From Aptenodytes patagonicus (Eukaryota; Chordata; Aves; Sphenisciformes; Spheniscidae): a DNA stretch of 64,000 nucleotides. Of the stretch, positions 50,001 to 62,251 are shown piece after piece. Location: positions 3,913,501 through 3,977,500 of the forward strand of contig NC_134963.1 in the NCBI RefSeq assembly GCF_965638725.1. The letters run 5' to 3'. Position numbers and translations under genes: made by a program. A model generated the notes under the pieces. The model saw only the letters and a program-made list of their open reading frames with translations. It searched no databases and was not told the DNA's origin. Every line of letters starts with the position of its first letter. Position 1 is the first letter of the stretch.

Positions 50001-53000
50001 ATATTATTTTATGAACGTTTAAAAAATAAGAAAATAAAATTTTAGACACCCAATAACGTGTTGTATTTTATAAAATATGAGAATTCAGTAAGTCACCAGG
50101 CATTCACATATCTTCAGTATAACAAGCTCCACTCTCTTCCAACCTTCTACCATTCAAACTCCCCTTCAAAAGCCATATCCCTTCTCTTGCTCTGCCTTAG
50201 CTTCACTCCTACATTTTAGACTGGTAATTCAAGGTTTTGTTCTCACTGAATTTATGAAGATGAAAGAGCCAGCACAGAGGCAAGATATCAGTCTTGCCCT
50301 TATACAAAAAAGCTGGTTCCTCATTCCCCACAGGAATCCAGGAGGATATGGGAGCCCTGCCAAGATACCAGCTTGCCCCATGAGAGACATCAAGTCTAGT
50401 GGCTTCATGAATTTTCTGGAACTGGGATCACACTCGCCAGATATCATCAGTCAGCTCTAACTTGTTCCTGAAAGACAGTGACACTCTGCTCCTGCTGTGT
50501 TCCCAAAGCACCTCTTCCACAGTACCTGTGGGAACCACTGCTTCATGCAGATGTAAGATATTGTTGATGCTGTATCTAAAAACCGTGGCTCCCAGCTCAG
50601 CTGACTGGGGGTAATTTACCCCTCCATCCTTGTGTGAGTCAGCTGCTCCGCAGTGCCTGCAGCGATTCAGCTGTGCCTCCCTTCTAACATGTTCATGCCT
50701 CACTAGCTGGGAACGACTTGGCTACAGTCTGTTGCGTTTCAGCTCACTATCTGTAATAGGTTGATATAGCTTTGGTGTTAATATTTAGATTAACAAACGT
50801 TATAGTTTGAGGTGATCAGATATTACACTAACTGAAGCCATAGCAAGATCTAAGATAGCAGACTCAAATTCATGAAATTCTGAGCATTTATTTTAGTTAC
50901 TGCTTCATGGTTCTGGGCCTTTACTCAAGGACCCAGCTTGCTATGTTCTGCACTGTAGAGTGCCACAATATATTTTAAGGGATTACTTTACTGTCACTTT
51001 TACTATACTAGCATTTATTTTTCATCAGAGGCCTGAGATACACCAGTAACACATTAATCATGTGTCACTCATCCCATGGGAAACACAGAAAACAAATAGA
51101 AACCAACCATTCCTTTCCTAACATGAACTGCTCTCATTAACTTGGGAATTTGCTTTGCTGATTGCTTTTGTTGTTTTCAGAAATTACCTCTGCAAATAAT
51201 CAGAATGAAAAGGAGATAATTTAGGGAGGCCTTCTTTGTAAAAAAAAGAAAAGAAAAAAACTCACTACATAGTTTCTTGAAGTGCTGCTTGTTCATTTAA
51301 AGTACAAATCCAAAAGATTAAACCTGCCTTGAAATACGATTTACTGATTTGAAATATCAACATACTCAATATTCTCATGGCAAGAGTTCTGTGTTGTCAG
51401 ATTGTGATGATAGAAAGGGATATTTTTTCATATACATTTACTAAACTACTCACAGACTGCAACTATTTGAATACTGTATGTTTTTGAATGGATATAATGA
51501 AAAAACAAGTCATTGCACTGACCTAGGGTTATTACCGGAACTGTATTATGAATTGTAGCCTTCTACATCAGTCACAAGCTGATTCTGTACTTGTTAAAAT
51601 CAGTTGCAAAGCTTGCACTGGACCAGTGCTTTAAAAAGACTACTTTAGTAAAAATATATAATGGTACAGCCCCTGCAGTTTTGGTTTGTTTTGTTGTTTT
51701 TTGTTTGTTTTTTTTTCAAATGCCCTGGCATGTGGAATGAATAGATTTCATAATTTTGCCTTTCGGTGTGTGTATGAAACAAGAGGTTAAGCTCCAGACT
51801 AGACAGATCCCCCTCCCATCACCGACAGAAACAATTGTGCATTTCAAAGGAACCTCCCTGCAAGTCCAAGGAACTTTTTGTTATGTAAATGAAACTAACT
51901 TGTTTGTTTTTGTTGATGTTTTTAAATGCCAAGTTGTAGATATGTCTGTTGTGCTAAACACATCAAACAAGGAACCAGAACGTCAGTCTCCTGCATTCTG
52001 AGTTCTGCTGTAGACATGGGTAGTTTGCTTAAGGTTGCATTTCAAACAGCAGCTCTTTGATGCTTTAAATACCCAGCTGAACAGTGATCATTAACACAAG
52101 AAGGTGGGAACATGCAGTCAAATGGAGGTTACTTGCCGGAGAGGGACATTAACAGGGCTTGCCAAACTGAAACAGCTTCTACCTCAAAATTACTTCAAAC
52201 TAGTACAAAAGTATACACAAAACCAAAACCTGTCACTGCCAGTGTTGTTATTTAAAACCTCCACTGCTACTGTGAGTGATAAAGGGGGGAAAAAAAGTTC
52301 TGGTTCTCTTCAGTCTGGAAACGGGAATTCTTCCATGGACATGGACTGTGGATTAGGTACTACAGGATTCACCACAGGATGGGAAATCACAGGACCTGAG
52401 CTGTGTTCCTGACTGGCGTTAAAGTGAGTCTGGGCATGTCTGCGTTGCACAATGGAGATCTTCAGTCTGCACAGGTTGCAGTGCAGAGATGAAAGCTGCA
52501 AACCCATGTCACAACATTTCAACAAGCTTCACAAAAAGGTCACCATCATGTTTTCAGCCCTTCTGAGCCTTGCGATTCCCAAGTTAAAAAGAAAACCATT
52601 AGTTTGCCTTCTGGGCTTCAGAGACACATGGAACGTTCATCAGGCAGAGATTTGAGTGCAGAATTTGTGCAATGGAAACAGAAGCTTGAATTCTCAAAAT
52701 AACTTCTAAATTATTGCTTTCAGAATGTTGTTTTTCTAGGAAACACATAACATCTATAGATAAATTGAATCTTCTTTTTTATCAGAGAGTATACGATCCA
52801 CTGAGTACTCACTCCGGCTGTGATTCTGCTTTGGTGTTGTGTCATGCCTGAAACCCTGTAGATGATGGCAGTCTGAGGAAGGGAAGACAAACTCACAGTT
52901 GTTCCATTTCATCCTATTTCCAATATGTGCATACACAGAAGAGGGCGGCTTCTGATTATTAAGGGATGAAATAAGCAAACACTTGGACCCAGTCCAGTCA

Positions 53001-54270
53001 TTCTTAGGCTGATCTCCACTTTGTTCTTTAAATGTGGCAACCCCCCTATCTCATTGGTGTTTCCTGTACTACTTAATAAAAGCAGAATCTGGTTCATTAA
53101 GTACCTTGTTCAGAGGTCAATAACCATCAACAGTCCATATGAAGCCAAATTTGGACGTTAAAAAAGGAGCAAAGAACATACCCTTTTCTGCCTTTAAAAT
53201 TTTGGTTTTATCATATCCTGCAAATGAAGGCCGTTAAGTAATCTTCAAAACTGATCAAAGAGCTACATAATACACACCTTCACAGTCCAAACTATGTGGG
53301 CTTTAAGGGTGGAAATTTCAAAGCAACATGCAGGAGAACCTGTTGCCCCAGAGAAGTTAATTAACAAAACCAGTAATGGCTGGAGTTCTGAATTTGATTA
53401 TTCTTCAAACCCTCTCTTGTCACTGCATTGTAATTTGTTTCAAAAACCATACATTGGCAACTTCAGTTTATCAAAAGGTATAACACTTTAATACTCTTCC
53501 CTTGTAATTGTGTAAAATACTGTGCATAAAATTAGATAATCAGATTCCACTGTAAAGATTGCTGCACTTATACACCATAACCAGGGAATCATGGAATCAA
53601 AATCTGTGAATGTAATTTCTGTATCTGTGAGGAGAGCAGTGGGTCAGAGCAGTATGATAGAAACCAAAGCTCCTGGGAAACAGATTATATTAATGAGCAA
53701 AAAACAAGCAGCTGAGTTTGTGTATCTCTAGCTTTAGGACTTACATAATGACAACTCCCTTGAGGCAGTTTGGGCCTGCCTTCCTCCTCTCCCATGGTTC
53801 CGTTCTCAGTATCTTTAGCCTACTTACTACCTATGCTCAATTTTCTTTCTCTTTTCTTTTTTGAAGAAATTCACAATTTGCAAAGTTTCAACTCACTCCA
53901 TATAGATACACTCAGTCAGTGTTTACTTCATTGTGGAATTTGCTATCAAACACAACCCTACAGCATTCAAGATTCAGAAGTCTCTTTCACACAGTTCTTG
54001 TTAGGTACACAACGGAGGTTCTTGAAGAGCAATTACAGAGTGTGAAAAGAAACATAAAATTTGGTCCACTCTCTATGTTCCTATCTCAGTAGCAAGACTG
54101 AAACAAAGCAAAACATACTACCCAGGATTGCAGCTACTTCTTTCTAAGACACTTCCCAAATACTGTGTAGCAGTATAGTTTGCACTATCTATGGATGGTG
54201 TTATAAGTAGCAGTCAGTACGCTTCAAAAGTTTTGGCTATGTGTTTCAGCGAAGATTTCAAGCACTTCAG

Positions 54271-54307
54271 TACTGCTCCAGACTAGCTTAGCTAGTCTGG
54301 AGCAGTA
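54271..54307. repeat. Perfect 17-bp inverted repeat with 3-base loop
   Basis: The left arm TACTGCTCCAGACTAGC (54271-54287) and right arm GCTAGTCTGGAGCAGTA (54291-54307) are exact reverse complements around TTA. Pairing stops on both sides at 54270/54308. The very short loop favours a fold-back mutation or cruciform over a microRNA precursor. No coding context is near. Confidence 0.95.
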
Positions 54308-57300
54308 ACAGAAACACAGGCTCACCCTTGCTAATTAAATTTTCTGGATGATTCTTTGGTTGTGATTGGCCTAGAACTAACAAAATATATCTACTGTTCT
54401 GTCCCATGCCACCTGGAATTCAAAAGAGCTGAGCTGTACAGATATAAAAGAGCACAGAGGAAAGGGCAGGCAAAGTTTCAGATAGCCCCCAAAAAACACT
54501 AGCTTGAGCTGACTTACAGTTGTAGAAAAAGGTTTTTGTCTGTCCCTTCTTAACCATGACAGTGTTTGTAACAGCCACTCTTGTGCAAAGTAACTTTACC
54601 GCTATCATAAAGAAGGCATAAAGCTTAGATAATGTGGGAGCTATGTTTGTGAATAAAAATCCAAACTCAGCAATAGTGCTGTTGCGTAAATGGGCTGTAC
54701 CGATACCTTAAATTGTCATAAAAATATAGTAGAATAGTACTATTGCATTATGCTTATGGTCCTCACGTTACGCTTCAATTCAATTGCCAAAATTTCTAAG
54801 AGGGAAATTACTAAAACACCTTAAAGGATTTGCAAGCTCAAAACCATCTAAAGTGAGACTTGATCTTCCAAACCCCACGGTTCAGATTTACCCTACTTGT
54901 CCTTAAAATTACCTTTATACTTATCACCATGCCTACACACTGGGAATTGCATCAACTTAATTAAATAGTTTTTTTAATCTGGTTTCAAATTGATCAAGTT
55001 AAGTTAGCATAAAAATCATATGTAGACATGTAGCTTGGTTTTTATTCTCTACTAATTGTCAATGAATAACTTATGAAAATGTTACCAACATGTCTTATGT
55101 CAAACACGAAAGGCTTATTGCAGAAACTAAAAGGCTGCATTGAGATTGATGCAAAAGGATGAGAAGTCTAGGGAAACCGTCATATCTCATTACTAAAATA
55201 CCAGTATCCTAAAGAACAAAAAAGGTTCTTTTATGTAATTTAAAAAAGAAAAAAGATGACAGGATTCAAAAAAATTCCAACACCTACATTAATTAAAAAT
55301 CCTAAAACCTCAGTAGAAATCTGTCCTTTCTTTAAAAATCAATTTACAAGGCAAAATTATGACAATATGAAATAAAAATATTTGGACCAGATTCACTAAA
55401 ATCTTAAAAAGAAGAAAAAGGGTATAAAAGAAAGAATATCAAAGGTCCAGATTTCAATACCATGACTTCTAATGTTATCAAATTATTGTAGTGATCATAG
55501 TCCAGTTTTAAAATTTGTTTAAAGTTAAAGAACCATGAAAGTCAAAATCAGTCTCATCATTGCTATTTGTAATGTGGCTGTAAGCGTAGCATTGCTATAG
55601 CTGTGAGGAACTAAGGATATGAGAAAGATAGGCTGAAGGCAGATATAATGTTTCTATTAGACCAGCTGGGTATAACTGGGAAAAACTTGCAAGCTTTGAG
55701 GCATACAAACCTCTCCTCAGGCTAAAAGCTTTTGAGTGCAAGGTGGTTTTTTTTTTCCTGTTTTATCAATTGATCAAACGTTCTTTCTCCCCTTCCTGTT
55801 TATTATTTCACACAGATAGATATTAGTCTCAGATAAAGGAAAAATAAAATAAATATACAAGACAGAACGAAACGATGTTTGTCTTCAACAAAAGAGTATT
55901 TTCAAGTTCAAGGCACCTGCTCAGAACTGGCAGTCTCTTCTTGACAGTCTCCTGTGTTCATCAGCACCTTTGGTAGCTCAGAACTTTGAACCTCTGTTTC
56001 TTACCACAGTCCTTATCCAAAAAGAAAGATAAAACACAAGTTTTGAAATATCTTTTCGTTTATGTCGAACAAAAGAGCTCAAAGCAGTCATAGCTACTGG
56101 CCAGTACCACAGAAAGCTGTGTGTGGGCAGATTAGAGACTAAGAGGATGGGATCACTTGAGAGGAGGGTAAGAGAAGCAAGTCACATGCAGATGATGAAA
56201 GACTGATCAGCAGTGGAAGAGAGGGGAAGGGGAACAGAAGTGCTGATCAGTGAAGAAAGGAGGAAACAATGAGCACATTGTGGGCTCAACTCAAAATGTT
56301 GCTGTTCATCGTTAGGTCCCATGGACACTATGGGTCTAAGCCCCTTGGAAAAGGTAGACTCATGAACAAAGATGTAAATTGCCTGAAAAATTTGTGATGG
56401 GGTATCCTGCCAGCAGCAAATGCAGATTTATTAATACTGAGCATTCTGCAATAAATATAAGTGCAGTGTTCTCAAAAAGCCTAAATAAACTAAAAAAAAA
56501 AAAAAAAATCCACTCCATTCCAACATTAGCAACATCCAATATTTCTGAATTTCATTTTGATATGACACTTGTTTTTGCAACATACTATACTCTGTCCATT
56601 CTAACATAGTAGCACATTTTGAAAATATAATTGAAACAATTTCACTCACTGATTTTTTTTTCCATATCATGAATTTATGTCATATCAGGACTTTAAAAAA
56701 AATGCTCTGATGTGGAGGAAAAAAAAAAGTAAAAAATAATGACTTTTCCTGTAGCACATGCTTTCCCTGAGATAGGAAGCTTGATTCAAAGCATACAGCG
56801 AAATTAGTTGGACACCCATTGATTTCAGTGGAGCAGATCTATGAGGAGATCTTGAAGAATAGAAGGAAGAAACTAGTGACAACGAATGGAAGGAATTCCT
56901 TTTTAAACAATGCCTTACAAATATACACAATGATCACTCAGTCCTGCCTTTGATGTACAACTCCCCAAAGCTTTAACTTTGCTACTACAGGAAAAGCAGA
57001 ATTGGGCTCCCAAACCAGAAAGGCACGAACCACATCTGTTCTCAGACACACTAGAATTAACTAATGAGAGACCGCTGACCGCCGTCTGTATTCACATCTA
57101 GATTGGCAAGTCCATACCAAAGTCCTGCATATATATTAAAGAATCAGTGGAGACTCATTTCTGTGATTTGTCACATGGCCCTTTGTGAAGTCAAAGCCCT
57201 GTTTTGTGCTATTTTCTAGAAATACCCATTACATTTCACAAGTAAGACAAAGCTATTTGGAACAGTATTTATTGAGCTAAAATCTGATCTACCAAACCAG

Positions 57301-57939
57301 GACCTGTTTGTTTCACAAACCTGATCGTATGACTCTTCTGGATAAACATGTAAAGATACAGAAAGCTCAAGCTGAACAGACTCATGGGCAATACATACTA
57401 TTGTTTGGACAGAAAAATGAAACCAGGTTAATATTAGCACCCAGGCTGATTTTAACTTGTAGCTCACTGAAAATAAAGCTTTTGTAATGGGAATGTTTCT
57501 ACAACCTTAACTGTAACAGCACAAACACTGCTACTGAAATACAGTTTTGAGTAAGCTCCATCAAGGAGTGTTTTGTAAATGAATAATGACTTTGCTTAAA
57601 GCCAATCAACATCAAGTGTGTTAGAAAAGATGAAATAGTGCTGGAAGGCAGTGGGAGGTAGAGGAGCCTCAAAGTGCAAACAGGTGCTGATCTCCCTTCA
57701 GGGGGGATTGAGTGGCACAGACCTTACAGGCCTGTCACTTCTGATCAAAGCAAGCTCCAAGACCACATAATCACCATCACCCACCTTTTAAAGGATGCCC
57801 TGATTTATCATCTGTCAGTGTTAATAACTTGGCTACTCTGTCTAAAATACTTAAGAACATTACACAAGGATAACATTTCAATTTTTTTAAAGAAATGTGT
57901 AAATGTTTTAAACTGAAATGCACTGAAGTTCCTCCTTTG

Positions 57940-57984
57940 AGGCCATCTGTTGTTGGAGACCACCTGTCATCAAAAGACCACCTG
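57940..57984 (+). repeat. Three tandem 17-18 bp units carrying CACCTG/CATCTG
   Basis: AGGCCATCTG (57940), AGACCACCTG (57957) and AGACCACCTG (57975) recur at 17 and 18 bases. The words are E-box-like. It could be a binding-site cluster or a fragment of an old repeat. Confidence 0.6.
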
Positions 57985-59033
57985 AGCACATAATATCCCA
58001 TCATTACAGAACTATCCCCTTGAAGCCATGGATTTTAAGTGTTAGAATATGAAGGGTGTATGTTACAGACATTGTTGTTACTGGGCTTTTCATACAGTTT
58101 GAAGCCATGGGATGACAGCCATATGTGAATAATGGCTTCATAATAACATACATATGAAATGCTACTTTGGGAAAAATCTGATAAGAGGTCTGAACATTCC
58201 TGGACTGAACTCCTCACATCCTTTCAACCATGGTGCTTGCACTGTACTGTTCAAAGTGTCCTAATACGTCATACCTAAAACTAACCCTTGAAACTACTGA
58301 GCTTCATTTTTATTTCTATTTCTAAGAAGCATTGGCATTTCACTGAGAAACAGGACTCAAATTATCGTAAATAGAATTTTGTGGGTTTTTTTCTGAATCT
58401 CATTTTTCCCTGCTGATCTCATACCCTTACCTCATTAATCTCTCTTTAGTAAACAAAAGTACTCTACCAAGCTACCCGTGCCAAAAAAAAGGAACTTTCT
58501 GCCTTTCTTCTACCTGGCCCTAACATATGAATCTCTACCTGAATGTTGAGACATAATCTGCATCATCACAACCTGCAGAGTTTGAGACAATTTCTACCCT
58601 CACCGGTAATCTACAGCTCCGACGGGAGAGAACAGGGCACTTGTACACAAGCCTGTGGCAAACATCTGATTCTTGATTTACAGTGTATGTATACACTAAC
58701 AGAATGATTTTTTTTGAGATTTTTTTATGATAAATGCCTAGACTGTGATAAAATATCCTTTCCAGAAGGACATTCTGGACTTGCATTCCTTCCCCAACAA
58801 GTTTGCTATGGAGTGACTGAATTGTTAATATATCCACATATAGATACTTTTCTTAAAAGTCTACTGATAAGCAAATACCCAATAGGCCTTGACGGTACCT
58901 AGAGAAAAATGCTATAAAATTCAACAAATAAAAATAGAACATGATTTTACTAAAATATAAAATTCCTGTGAAAAGTAAAGAAGTTCAATATAGACTATTT
59001 TTGTTATATTTTCTTAAAGACTTTTTGGTATTA

Positions 59034-59056
59034 TTATCATCATCATCATCATCATT
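59034..59056 (+). repeat. (ATC)n trinucleotide repeat
   Basis: About seven ATC units after a short ATT-rich lead (TATTATTATC). Confidence 0.95.
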
Positions 59057-61154
59057 TAACTAATGTGCAGACTTCTAAGACAAGAATAAAATTCTCTGTT
59101 AAATTATTAATAATGTTATATTAAATCACTGAAAAGTTGTGAAAATAAGTATATCACTTTCCCTTAACAGTTGTAAGCTTCCAATTCCTTAAGTAGCAAC
59201 TCAACTTCAGTATTAAACTGTTAAGACTGTTAGGAGTTATGGGACAGTAAGAAGAACAATTTCTGATTTAATTAATTTTTAAGACGTCCTTAAAGACAAT
59301 CTTTATACTCTGCTGCATTTACAGCACACTAGTCCTGATGCAATGAAATCAGCCTCATTATATACTTAAAGAATCTAGTTTGCTTACCAGTAAAAAACCC
59401 CCAAAAATTCCTGAATAACTGCAAAGCTGAAATAAAATCTAAATTCTTATTTTACAGTTTAGCAAGAATCTATTTGCAAAATGATGCATCTAGCCGAGCA
59501 TTCATATTTGGCATTTTCGTAGAAGAACTCGCAGTTCTGCTCTGGTGACAATGAAGGGCCTAAGCTGACAACTGATTAAATTCAGAATGGCAGCAGGAAT
59601 TCAGCCACTGTTGAACGTCTGTCTTCATTATTTTTCTCCTCCAGAATCCTAGTAGCAGACTGTAAAAATACATGATCAACAATGAAAGCAAATCATTTTC
59701 TATAGTCTACCAAAAAAGTGAGATGTTTATTTCAGTGCCTAATGTATTTTAGAGTGAAGCCTGAAACCATTATCTAAATAATTCTGTGTCTAGTAAAACC
59801 AGCACTAACATTCACGACAGAGATGAAATTTGTGTGAAGCAGATACGTTACTGGCAACGTGACATCCATAATAACAAAACACATATTTGAAGGATTCCTG
59901 TAGCAATGTCATACACAGATTATTTAAAAACTTTGTATTTCTTGGGATCTAACGTAGTTGATCTTAACTAGAACATACACAGATGCAAAGGCATTTATTC
60001 AGTAGTTTCAGAAGTGGATTTGTTTAGTGCAATGTCCTACTTTGGCTCCAGCAGGATTAACTTCCAGGGCATCTAAAAGCTGTGTATCAAACAGTGGCAC
60101 ATAGGCACAAGGGAGGAAGAATATATTTCCTCTTCCCCCAAAAGATAAATTTTATATTGAAAGCTGCTTTGCCTATGAGCATTTTAAGACATAAAGATCA
60201 TTAATAATGCCTGCAACATCATTTTTGTCATTCAAGTTCCTAATCATTGCTAGAAACATTTAAAAAGACTACAAGAAGGCAAAAATTCATCTGTAGCACT
60301 GCACAGATAAATTGAAAAACCAGGCCACTAAAAAAGATCCTTTTGTTATAAAGTTCCTAGCCACAAGGTGACTGTCACAGGGATCCTCACTCTACCAAAG
60401 TCCATTAAGACCTCTCTTCTTTCTGTGATGAGATACCTGATAAAGGGTTTTCTAGAACAGCCTGTGTGAGAAAGTGAGGTTCTATTACTATCGCACCAGG
60501 TGATCACACAGCCTGTTAGTTAACTGCATGTAAAACTTCAGGTTTATACAAAATCATGCTCCACTAAAAACTTTTTGAAAATGTATTTACAATTTTACCT
60601 CTGTCAGATAGCTTTCCTAAAGTAGTATTCAAATTCTGTATTTATATTTGCCCTCTTCTTTCTCCCGATCTTCCCGAAGTCTTTTCCCAAATAATAGTAA
60701 TACTTTCAGTAGTGTTAGAAGGGAAAAAAAAAACCCTGAAGAGTAGAGACTGAATTGTATTCAAACTGTGCTGAAGTGAGCCAGCTATCTTTAACATGCT
60801 GAACATACCCTATGCAAATTTTAAAGGGGTGTTAACCAAGGATCATTGTTGTAATCTCCGTGCTTTGTAAACATGGTACTACTCTACATCACTGCAGCTT
60901 TTTTACATCACTAAAGCTTCTTCCCATTCAGTTTTCTCAGTTGCAGAGGTTCACAGAAAGATGCAACTTCAAAATCCATTTATTTAATTCCAACTTGCAG
61001 TTTCTTTTGAGTAAATTATTGTTCTATCTGCTTATACTTGCAGGCAAGTATAACAACAACTATTATATTCAAAGTGTGCTTTTATCAAATAATTGAGAAA
61101 ACAAGTTTATTAACCACAAAGCACATCAGAGAAAGTTTAGAACACACAAAATTA

Positions 61155-62251
61155 TCAAACTAAAGAACATATTTTATTTTTAATAAAATAGTGGAGCATG
61201 AAAAATAATTGTATATTACAAATATATACAGCACAAAACTGTGCACCCCCGGCACAGTAAAGAGCATCACTCTGTACAAAGCTTCCCTTTGCAGAATCTA
61301 GTGCTTCTTGATCTATTCATAGTGAGAATTTGTTTAACAATAGAAAGAGTCAATAAGCCCTTTGGGTCTCTTTGAATTGATCCCCCCCCCTTTTTTTTTG
61401 CACAAATCAGTCCAAACGTGTATAACATTGGCTTGATTTCCATTAAAAAGCCACAAAATGTAACACTAAAGGGTTTCTGAGGACTAGACCTCTTAGTTCT
61501 TTTGTTAAGAGATTTCTTTTGTTGTCTTTATGTACAGCAAAATACTTGTTTCTCTTTTCATGTCATGGTAAGAAAAAAAATGTATTGCACATTATTCTTA
61601 TTCACAAAGTTTGTGTCTGGTGCAGGAAGTTTCTCTTTTAGTGAAAGAATATTGCTGAGCATTATAGATTGAACCTATTTTTAGGCACTCCAAACCCACT
61701 AGGCTGAGATGAGTTATAAAGGATTTCTCCCCCCCCCCCCCCCAAAGTTAGCACGGAAGTTGCTTTCAGAGATAGCGTACTTACTGAGGATAGGCCTCTC
61801 TGGGACCTTAGGTTCCCGAAAGAGACAATGCTCACTTGGGCACTTTTAAAATAAAATAATTGCTCCATAAAACTTGACTATACCTTGTTACTCAGAAACT
61901 TGTAGGAAATCCAGCTCAGCTATGTGAAAAAGTTAAACAGGGTGTTGGTTTTTTTCTTTTAAAAAAAAAAAAAAGAAAAAAAATAAGAGGGCTGGATGAA
62001 GTACTTAACTACAAATTAGTAACAGAAGAGACTGTTTTAATTCACAATATTTCTTTCACTGAAAACCTTTCCATAAGTACATTTACCTTCAGTTTTTCAC
62101 CAGGTCCTGAATTCAGCGTGATACATTTTTTGCCTTGAGATATTAAACTGTTCTCTGACAAAAAAAAGCACCATTTATTTTTTAATTTCTGACTGCTACT
62201 GCGGACATTTGTAAGTCTGTAAGGTGAGATATAGTCTTTTCTAAAACCTGG
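61155..62251 (-). other. FZD10: Predicted FZD10 3' untranslated region
   Basis: This is the stretch between the FZD10 TGA and the likeliest cleavage site, about 1.1 kb. The extent is inferred from the poly(A) signals; no transcript was seen. It carries unusual homopolymers, given here in mRNA sense: G15 (61743-61729), A9 then G9 (61399-61382), and an A/U-only hairpin-capable tract (61983-61949). A lone AATAAA at 62179-62174, about 75 nt after the stop, could give a very short alternative end but lacks an obvious partner element. No open frame of note lies inside. Confidence 0.6.
61173..61184 (-). promoter_or_regulatory. Overlapping poly(A) signals for FZD10 (ATTAAA then AATAAA)
   Basis: Read on the minus strand, ATTAAA (61184-61179) is directly followed by AATAAA (61178-61173). 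A GT-rich stretch on the same strand (about 61150-61136, containing TTTTGTGTGTTCT) sits at the usual distance for a downstream element, so cleavage would fall near 61155-61165. A further AATAAA at 61111-61106 is a possible backup. Seen directly; use in vivo is inferred. Confidence 0.6.

Larger units (their letters stand above)
47041..61154. other. Intergenic, 3' flank of FZD10
   Basis: No second gene. AT-rich, with an A17 run at 56492-56508, the perfect 17-bp hairpin, the E-box-like triplet and the ATC array listed separately. The 1.5 kb nearest FZD10 (about 59460-60900) has a few stretches that could be conserved elements, but no exon is recognisable. Confidence 0.6.

Noticed and set aside
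53588..53615. AATCATGGAATCAAAATC resembling a CR1 tail octamer
   Set aside because: Not followed by the CR1 GGTTGGAAGGGACC block, so no element is supported.
56808..56832. CACCCATTGATTTCAGTGG as a sauropsid repeat relic
   Set aside because: About 20 bases only; cannot be told from chance.
62174..62179. AATAAA on the minus strand 75 nt after the FZD10 stop
   Set aside because: Would give an implausibly short 3'UTR compared with the stacked signals near 61180; kept only as a possible minor alternative.
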